Assembly: GCA_009838525.1 (NCBI GenBank)
Contig: VXRJ01000035.1
Coordinates: forward strand, 71,462 to 135,461
DNA: 64,000 nucleotides
From: Acidobacteriota bacterium
Lineage (GTDB): Bacteria; Acidobacteriota; Vicinamibacteria; Vicinamibacterales; UBA8438
Direction: 5' to 3'
Within the stretch, counting starts at the first letter, position 1, and the number at the start of each line of letters is the position of its first letter. Under the pieces are notes generated by a model. That model made no database searches, was not told the origin of the DNA, and was given only the letters and a program-made list of their open reading frames with translations. Below, piece after piece: positions 58,441-64,000 of the stretch. The translations under genes and the position numbers were made by a program.

Positions 58441-58715
58441 CGCCGGTCTTCGGAGACGATCAGCGAAAGCGGTTTGCCGGCGAGCCGGTAGGTTGTCAGG
58501 CCGGCGCGCCGATGCGGCTTGTCGCGTAGCGTCAGAAAGCCCGTATCCGCCAGTTCCTTGAAGCGTTCTTCGATCGGTCGGGCGCGCGCCGACTCTCTGA
58601 CGATACGCGCCACCGGCCGGCCCCGGTCGGTAATCAACACCTCTTCACCGGAGCGAACGGCGGCGAGAAGACTGCTGAGGCGAGACTTCACCTCACGGAT
58701 TCCCGCGGTAATCAT
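58437..58715 (-). CDS. Phd/YefM-type antitoxin
   Basis: Antitoxin of 92 residues. 'TAGIREVKSRLSSLLAAVRS' and 'GEEVLITDRGRPVARIVRES' are the standard Phd/YefM DNA-binding fold; the C-terminal part ('EERFKELADTGFLTLRDKPH') would mask the toxin. ATG 58715 begins the conserved part directly. It is coupled by ATGA overlap to the VapC-like toxin and probably binds the inverted repeat upstream. Confidence 0.87.
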   Translation of the reverse strand: MITAGIREVKSRLSSLLAAVRSGEEVLITDRGRPVARIVRESARARPIEERFKELADTGFLTLRDKPHRRAGLTTYRLAGKPLSLIVSEDRR

Positions 58716-58736
58716 GATCCGGATGTCCTTGAAAGA

Positions 58737-58758
58737 ACTACGTTTCCATCAATGTAGT
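58737..58758. promoter_or_regulatory. Inverted repeat upstream of the Phd/VapC pair
   Basis: ACTACGTT...AATGTAGT, arms with one mismatch, lies about 22 bases before the antitoxin start in an AT-richer stretch. The position fits an autoregulatory operator. Confidence 0.35.
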
Positions 58759-58919
58759 CACATGCCGGTTGGTTGGTCAACCCCGCGGGCGGGGATCGTG
58801 GTTGCCGGCGCGCGCCAGTCGCCGATCCCTGCGCCACGGGGGAAGCCGGCTGCTAGAATAGCCGCGCGGATCCCGCCGTCCACCGTCAGGGAACCACCGC
58901 AGGAGACGGACCTACAAGG

Positions 58920-61685
58920 ATGCCCAGGAAGCAGTCGGCGCCGAAGCGCAAGCCCACCACACGCACTCGCCAACAGGCCGCTCCGAAGAAGAAGTACGTC
59001 CATTTCTTCGGCGGCGGATCCGCCGAGGGGGATCGGACCATGCGCGACCTGCTGGGCGGCAAGGGCGCGAACCTGGCCGAGATGACCAACGCCGGGCTGC
59101 CGGTGCCGCCCGGATTCACGATTTCGACCGATGCGTGCACCGCTTACTACGAGCAGCGGCGTCGCGTGCCGGCCGCCATCGACACCGAGATGGATCGGCA
59201 TCTCGCCCGGCTGGAAGAACTGGCGGGAGCGCAGTTGGGGTCGGCGGAGCAGCCGTTGCTGGTGTCGGTCCGGTCGGGGTCCAAGTTCTCGATGCCGGGG
59301 ATGATGGACACCATCCTGAACCTGGGTCTCAACGATCGGGCCGTAGAAGGCCTCAAGGCGCGCACGTCCAACGGCCGGTTCGCGTTCGACAGCTACCGGC
59401 GCTTCATTCAGATGTTCGGCAACGTCGTCCTGGAGATACCGAAGGAGGCGTTCGAGGAGGAGTTCGATGGCGTGAAGGCGAACCGCGGCGTCGAGCTGGA
59501 CACCGAGCTGGACGAAATCGCCCTGCGCGAAGTGGTCGACCGCTTCAAGGCGGTGGTGATCCGCGAGAGCGGCGAGCCGTTTCCGCTCGACCCGCGACGG
59601 CAGCTCCGGATGGCGCGCGACGCGGTCTTCCGTTCGTGGCAGAACCCGCGCGCGAAGGAGTACCGCCGCATCTACGACATCCCGGACGCTATTGGCACGG
59701 CCGTGAACGTGCAGGCGATGGTGTTCGGCAATACCGGCGAGCGCTCCGGCACCGGCGTCGGATTCACTCGCAACCCGTCGACGGGGGCCAATGAGTTCTA
59801 CGGCGAATTCCTGATCAACGCCCAGGGTGAGGACGTCGTGGCAGGCATTCGCACGCCGCAGCCGATCCACGAGCTGGAGCACGTGATGCCGCGCGCCTAC
59901 GACGAGTTGCGGACGATCACGAAACGCCTGGAGCAGCACTACCGGGACGTGCAGGACTTCGAGTTCACGATCGAGAACGAGAAGCTGTACATGCTGCAGA
60001 CCCGGAACGGGAAGCGCACGGGACACGCCGCCGTGGTGATTGCCACCGATCTGGTGGACGAGGGAGTGATCGAGCCGGCTGACGCGGTCCGCATGGTGGA
60101 TCCGGACGCGCTGACCCAATTGCTGGCGCCGGTCTTCGAACCGGCCGCTTGGCGGGCGTTGCCGACGGTGACCCGCGGTCTGCCCGCCTCGCCCGGTGCG
60201 GCATGCGGCGAGGTGGTCTTCACCGCCGACGAAGCGGTGCGCTGGGCCGGCCAGGGCCGCGACGTCCTGCTGGTGCGCAAGGAGACGGTGCCGGACGACA
60301 TCCATGGCATGCACGTGGCGCGGGGCGTCCTGACGGCAACCGGCGGCATGACGTCGCACGCGGCGGTGGTCGGCCGTCAGATGGGCAAGCCGTCGGTGGT
60401 AGGGGCGGGTGAACTGCACGTTTCCGAGACGCAGCGGATCGTGACCGTCAATGGAGAGCGTTTCGAGCAGGGCGACTACGTGTCGTTTGATGGACTGACC
60501 GGCGAGGTGAAAATTGGCCGCGTCCCGACGAAGCCCAGCGAGATTCTGCAGGTGCTCTCCGGCGAGTTGAGCCAGCGCAAATCCGACATCTACCGGCGAT
60601 TCTCGAAGCTGTTGAAGTGGGCCGACAAGATTCGCCGCCTCGGCATCCGCGCCAACGCGGACCAGCCGGACCAGGCGGCGACGGCCTATGCGTTCGGCGC
60701 GCGCGGCATCGGTCTCTGCCGGACCGAGCACATGTTCTTCGGCGAGGAACGCATCCCGATTGTGCAGCGGATGATCCTGGCGGAGACGGAGGCGGAGCGG
60801 CGGATGGCGCTGGACGAGCTGCTGCCGATGCAGCGCGAGGACTTCTACGGCGTCTTCCAGGCGATGCGCGGCCAACCCGTCACCATCCGGCTGATAGACC
60901 CGCCGCTACACGAGTTCCTCCCCAAGCGCGAGGAGTTGATGGTCGAGATCGCGCGGGACGAAGCTCACGGACGCACGGACGGGCTTGAGGCCAAGCGGGC
61001 TCTTCTGCGGCGGGTCGAACAGCTCCACGAGTTCAACCCGATGATGGGTCACCGGGGGGTCCGGCTCGCCATCAGCTACCCGGAGATAGCCGAGATGCAG
61101 GCGCGGGCCATCATGGAGGCGGCCTGCCGCCTGGCGAAGGAGGGCGCGAAGGTCATTCCGGAGATCATGATCCCGCTGGTTGGCCATGTCGGCGAGTTCC
61201 AGGATCAGAAGGCCGTAATCGACCGGGTCGCGGCGGAGACGATCACCACCGCCGGCGTGAAGGTGAAGTACCTGGTCGGGACGATGATAGAAATCCCGCG
61301 CAGCGTGCTGGTGGCCGACGCGATCGCGGCCGACGCGGACTTCTTCTCGTTCGGCACCAACGATCTGACCCAGATGGCCTTCGGGTTCTCGCGGGACGAT
61401 ATCGCCAAGTTCCTGAAGGACTACCAGGAGCGTGGGATCCTGACCCGCGACCCGTTCGAGACCATAGACACCGAAGGCGTCGGCGCGCTGATCCGTATCG
61501 GGGCCGACCGGGGGCGCGCCGCGAAGCCGAAGCTCAAGCTCGGAGTCTGCGGCGAGCATGGAGGCGACCCCGCCTCGATCTACTTCTTCGACGACGTGGG
61601 GCTCGACTACGTCAGCGCGTCCCCCTTCCGTGTGCCGACGGCCCGGCTGGCGGCGGCGCAGGCCACGCTTGCCGCAAAGGACTGA
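58920..61685 (+). CDS. ppdK: Pyruvate, phosphate dikinase
   Basis: Cytoplasmic enzyme of 921 residues that interconverts pyruvate + ATP + Pi and PEP + AMP + PPi. The ATP-grasp part starts 'VHFFGGGSAEG' and 'GGKGANLAEMTNAGLPVPPG', continues with 'RSGSKFSMPGMMDTILNLG' and 'GVGFTRNPSTGANEFYGE'. The swivelling phosphohistidine domain has 'ATGGMTSHAAVVGRQMGKP' with the catalytic His. The PEP/pyruvate barrel has 'GIGLCRTEHMFF', 'PEIMIPLVG' and the catalytic Cys in 'LGVCGEHGGDPAS'. The first 25 residues are basic and dispensable-looking ('KRKPTTRTRQQAAPKKK'). It suggests gluconeogenic or PPi-based flexibility. Independent of the mutL gene 7 bases downstream except by position. Confidence 0.95.
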   Translation: MPRKQSAPKRKPTTRTRQQAAPKKKYVHFFGGGSAEGDRTMRDLLGGKGANLAEMTNAGLPVPPGFTISTDACTAYYEQRRRVPAAIDTEMDRHLARLEELAGAQLGSAEQPLLVSVRSGSKFSMPGMMDTILNLGLNDRAVEGLKARTSNGRFAFDSYRRFIQMFGNVVLEIPKEAFEEEFDGVKANRGVELDTELDEIALREVVDRFKAVVIRESGEPFPLDPRRQLRMARDAVFRSWQNPRAKEYRRIYDIPDAIGTAVNVQAMVFGNTGERSGTGVGFTRNPSTGANEFYGEFLINAQGEDVVAGIRTPQPIHELEHVMPRAYDELRTITKRLEQHYRDVQDFEFTIENEKLYMLQTRNGKRTGHAAVVIATDLVDEGVIEPADAVRMVDPDALTQLLAPVFEPAAWRALPTVTRGLPASPGAACGEVVFTADEAVRWAGQGRDVLLVRKETVPDDIHGMHVARGVLTATGGMTSHAAVVGRQMGKPSVVGAGELHVSETQRIVTVNGERFEQGDYVSFDGLTGEVKIGRVPTKPSEILQVLSGELSQRKSDIYRRFSKLLKWADKIRRLGIRANADQPDQAATAYAFGARGIGLCRTEHMFFGEERIPIVQRMILAETEAERRMALDELLPMQREDFYGVFQAMRGQPVTIRLIDPPLHEFLPKREELMVEIARDEAHGRTDGLEAKRALLRRVEQLHEFNPMMGHRGVRLAISYPEIAEMQARAIMEAACRLAKEGAKVIPEIMIPLVGHVGEFQDQKAVIDRVAAETITTAGVKVKYLVGTMIEIPRSVLVADAIAADADFFSFGTNDLTQMAFGFSRDDIAKFLKDYQERGILTRDPFETIDTEGVGALIRIGADRGRAAKPKLKLGVCGEHGGDPASIYFFDDVGLDYVSASPFRVPTARLAAAQATLAAKD

Positions 61686-61691
61686 GAACCC

Positions 61692-63536
61692 GTGGCGCAG
61701 GCCACCCGCATCAGGCAGCTTCCCGCCGGGCTGGCGAATCAGATCGCGGCGGGCGAAGTGGTCGAGCGGCCGGCGTCGGCCGTCAAGGAACTGGTCGAGA
61801 ACGCGCTCGACGCGGGCGCGACCCGCATTGCCGTCGCCATCGAGTTCGGCGGCAAGCGGCTGATCCGGGTCGAGGACGACGGCGAGGGGATGACCTCGGC
61901 GGACGCCGTACTGGCCGTCGAGCGGCACGCCACGAGCAAGATTCGGACGCCGGACGACCTGGCCGCCATCGCGACGCTCGGTTTCCGGGGGGAGGCGCTC
62001 CCGAGCATCGCGTCGGTCTCCCACTTCCGGTTGCGGACGCGCGCGCGAGGCGAAGCAAGCGGCACCGAGGTGCGCGTGGACGGCGGCGGGAAACCGGAGG
62101 CGACCGAGACCGGCGCGCCCGAGGGCACGCTGGTCGAGGTGCGCGACCTTTTCTACAACGTTCCCGCACGGCGGAAGTTCCTGAAGTCGGACGGCGCGGA
62201 AACGACGCACATCTCGCGGGCGATGACCCAGGTCGCGCTCGGCTACGTCGGCGTCGGGTTTCTCCTGAAGAGCGGCAACCGAACCCTGATCGACTGCCCG
62301 CCGGCGTCTGACTTCGACGAGCGTTTCTTCCAGATCTACGGCGAGCGGCCCGATCTCGTGCCGGTCAGGAAGCAGGCCGGAGGCGTTCGCCTCACCGGTC
62401 TCGCCGCGGCCCTCGCCGAGGAGGGATCGACGCGCGGCCCGCAGCACCTGTGGGTGAACCGCCGCGCGGTGAAGGACAAGACGATCCTGCACGCGGTGAA
62501 CGAAGGCTACCGGCGCGCCACGATCAAGCCGCGCAGCCCGGAGGTGCATCTGTTCATCGAGCTGCCGCCCGACCGGGTCGACGTCAACGTCCATCCCGCG
62601 AAGGCGGAGGTCCGCTTTCTGGAGCAGTCGCTGGTGCACGAGGTGGTGCGCCGCGGGATGCTGGAAGCGCTCGGCGGGGACGCGGTGCCGACCCTGTCGC
62701 TCGAACCGCCGGGCGCGCCGGCGCCCGAACCGCGCGACCGGTCGATACCCGGTATCGTCAGCACCCTTGGCGCCGGGGGCGGCTGGAAGCCGGCGGCTGG
62801 CGGTTCGCGCGGGCCGGGTGGCGCATCCGTGGCGCATGACCGCGCGGACGCCGCGAGCGGGGCGCCGGGCGGACGCCGGCAGGACGCCGTGGAGTCGGCG
62901 GCGGTCTCGCCGACGGTCACCTGGAGGCCGGCCGGCATGGAGGCGGGAGGCGCCGAGACGGCGCCGCTCATCCCGCTCGGCCAGTTCCGCGACACCTTCA
63001 TCGTGGCGGTGGACAACGATGGAGTCGTCCTGATCGATCAGCATGTGGCCCATGAGCGGATCCTTTACGAGCAGGTGAAGGAGCGGCTGACGTCGGGCCG
63101 CCTCGAGTCGCAGCGCCTGCTCGAGCCGCTGCTGATGGATCTTCCCCCCGGCGCGCGCGAGGCGCTCGCCGCCCACGCCGCCGAGCTGGACCGCCTCGGC
63201 TTCGAGATCGAGCCGTTCGGCGGTGACAGTATCCGGGTCGCGGCGGTTCCGGCGCTCTTCGACCGTGCCGCCTGCGAGGCGACGGTCCGTGCCCTGGCGA
63301 ACGACCTGGAAGGGTTCGAACGGGGCGCCAACGTCGAGGACGCGATCAGCCGGATAGCCGCCACGACTGCCTGTCACGCCGCCGTGAAGGCGCATGACAC
63401 GCTGACTCGCGAGAAAATGACCTGGATCCTGCAGGAGCTCCGCCGGACGTCGTACTCCACCGTCTGCCCCCACGGACGCCCGGTGCTCCTTCGTATTCCC
63501 CGGCTGGAGATCGAACGCCGCTTCGAGCGCATCTAG
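61692..63536 (+). CDS. mutL: DNA mismatch repair protein MutL
   Basis: MutL of 614 residues, starting at GTG 61692. The GHKL ATPase is shown by 'LANQIAAGEVVERPASAVKE', 'ELVENALDAGATRI', 'VEDDGEGMTSADA', 'ERHATSKI', 'LGFRGEALPSIASVS' and 'VNVHPAKAEVRF'. A Gly/Ala/Pro-rich linker spans about residues 345-425. The C-terminal part keeps 'LIDQHVAHERILYEQ', the endonuclease metal motif with Val in place of the usual Ala, and 'TVCPHGRPVLLRIP'. That fits an endonuclease-competent MutL of organisms without MutH. It follows ppdK by 7 bases and ends at a GC-rich palindrome. Confidence 0.95.
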   Translation: MAQATRIRQLPAGLANQIAAGEVVERPASAVKELVENALDAGATRIAVAIEFGGKRLIRVEDDGEGMTSADAVLAVERHATSKIRTPDDLAAIATLGFRGEALPSIASVSHFRLRTRARGEASGTEVRVDGGGKPEATETGAPEGTLVEVRDLFYNVPARRKFLKSDGAETTHISRAMTQVALGYVGVGFLLKSGNRTLIDCPPASDFDERFFQIYGERPDLVPVRKQAGGVRLTGLAAALAEEGSTRGPQHLWVNRRAVKDKTILHAVNEGYRRATIKPRSPEVHLFIELPPDRVDVNVHPAKAEVRFLEQSLVHEVVRRGMLEALGGDAVPTLSLEPPGAPAPEPRDRSIPGIVSTLGAGGGWKPAAGGSRGPGGASVAHDRADAASGAPGGRRQDAVESAAVSPTVTWRPAGMEAGGAETAPLIPLGQFRDTFIVAVDNDGVVLIDQHVAHERILYEQVKERLTSGRLESQRLLEPLLMDLPPGAREALAAHAAELDRLGFEIEPFGGDSIRVAAVPALFDRAACEATVRALANDLEGFERGANVEDAISRIAATTACHAAVKAHDTLTREKMTWILQELRRTSYSTVCPHGRPVLLRIPRLEIERRFERI

Positions 63537-63549
63537 GGCGCCGACGCCC

Positions 63550-63573
63550 GGTGCGCCGGCCTCCTGGCCGGCA
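63550..63573 (+). repeat. GC-rich palindromic element (copy B of two)
   Basis: GGTGCGCCGGCCTCCTGGCCGGCA, 13 bases after the mutL stop; differs from the copy at 21076 by one base. The stem GCCGGCC/GGCCGGC could terminate transcription. Confidence 0.6.
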
Positions 63574-63650
63574 CAATCACGCGGGTTGTGGTCAGGTCAA
63601 CTCGCTACAATAGGAGCCGCCATACGCTGCGAGGCTCCAGGAGTTTCATC

Positions 63651-64000
63651 ATGCAGACAACTCGGCTCGCCCTGGCGCCAGGGCTGCTAGCGGTTCTCGC
63701 CGTTCTCGCGGCGCCCGCGATGGCGCAGACCGACAACGGCGAGTGGCGGAGCTACGGGGGCGACATCGCCAATACGCGGTACGCGCCGCTCGATCTGATT
63801 GACGGCTCCAACTTCAACGACCTCGAGGAGGTGTGGCGCCTCCAGACCCGCAACTTCGGACCCGAGCCGGAGTTCAACTTCCAGGCGACGCCGCTGATGG
63901 TGGACGGCGTCGTCTACTCGACGGCCGGTCTGCGCCGGGCGGCCATCGCGGCCGATGCCGGCACCGGCGAACTGCTCTGGATGCACCGGCTGGACGAGGG
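63651..64000 (+). CDS. PQQ-type beta-propeller dehydrogenase, N-terminal part (3' end outside window)
   Basis: Start of a fifth exported quinoprotein-type dehydrogenase; 116 complete codons are visible. Signal peptide 'ALAPGLLAVLAVLAAPAMAQ', then 'NGEWRSYGGDIANTRYAPLD', 'LEEVWRLQTRNFGPEPEFN', 'QATPLMVDGVVYSTAGLRRA' and 'AADAGTGELLWMHRLDEG', the first propeller blade and docking motif. CAGGAG lies 8 bases before ATG 63651. A TACAAT at 63606-63611 could be the -10 region. It is more distant from the other four copies. Cofactor use is not determined. Confidence 0.8.
   Translation, partial: MQTTRLALAPGLLAVLAVLAAPAMAQTDNGEWRSYGGDIANTRYAPLDLIDGSNFNDLEEVWRLQTRNFGPEPEFNFQATPLMVDGVVYSTAGLRRAAIAADAGTGELLWMHRLDE

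Noticed and set aside
60906-63473. 855-codon minus-strand open frame across ppdK and mutL
   Set aside because: Shadow frame; both plus-strand genes have full catalytic motifs.
1-64000. tRNA and rRNA genes
   Set aside because: I looked through the intergenic gaps and saw no cloverleaf or conserved rRNA sequence; a covariance-model scan would be decisive.

Overview
The window is GC-rich DNA, and nearly every long frame has a shadow on the opposite strand. It fits a Gram-negative bacterium of the Acidobacteriota (Vicinamibacteria-like). This placement is inferred from gene content: many secreted PQQ-type beta-propeller dehydrogenases, two secreted proteins of the 'DLQGVW...TPxERP' kind, a CBM9/DUF5916 outer-membrane protein, a DUF3604 protein, and a radical SAM protein of the type linked to membrane-spanning lipids. 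I found no rRNA, tRNA, CRISPR array, insertion sequence or prophage.

Layout. 1-8 kb: the end of citrate synthase, then a minus-strand run (DUF5916 barrel, chromate transporter, NYN nuclease-like protein, MFS exporter, DUF983, DUF2461, DUF309). 8-11.6 kb: a tightly coupled plus-strand run of a YqiA-like esterase, a two-domain glycosyltransferase and a polytopic GT-C enzyme. 11.7-18 kb: MsrPQ methionine-sulfoxide repair, a sarcosine-oxidase-like flavoprotein, the Tes/Mss-like radical SAM protein and MoaA. 18-26.5 kb: housekeeping genes hisS-aspS-phoH-ybeY-corC-era-mgtE, mostly joined by ATGA overlaps. 26.6-48.6 kb: an accessory region of secreted oxidoreductases and unknown exported proteins (four complete PQQ-type dehydrogenases, a haem c/copper-monooxygenase-like protein, DUF2911, a PON/SMP-30 propeller, a fatty-acid hydroxylase, DUF3604), interspersed with gene remnants; recO lies in its right part. 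48.7-52 kb: glyQ-glyS. 52-58.7 kb: three toxin-antitoxin pairs around a PadR/HAAS membrane unit and an ABC-2 exporter. 58.9-64 kb: ppdK, mutL and the start of a fifth PQQ-type dehydrogenase.

The secreted oxidoreductases would act in the periplasm and pass electrons to the respiratory chain, probably through c-type haem. No PQQ biosynthesis gene is in the window, so whether they hold PQQ is open.

The points most worth a second look are: an inserted winged-helix-like segment in the glycyl-tRNA synthetase beta subunit; the Tes/Mss-like radical SAM protein; an AbiEi/DUF6088 antitoxin that kept an operator-like palindrome but lost its toxin; a DUF7662-FitA-type fusion antitoxin; a 552-bp tract of perfect identity between two tandem dehydrogenases; and a family of interspersed hairpin repeats, one of which appears to have displaced the phoH start codon.
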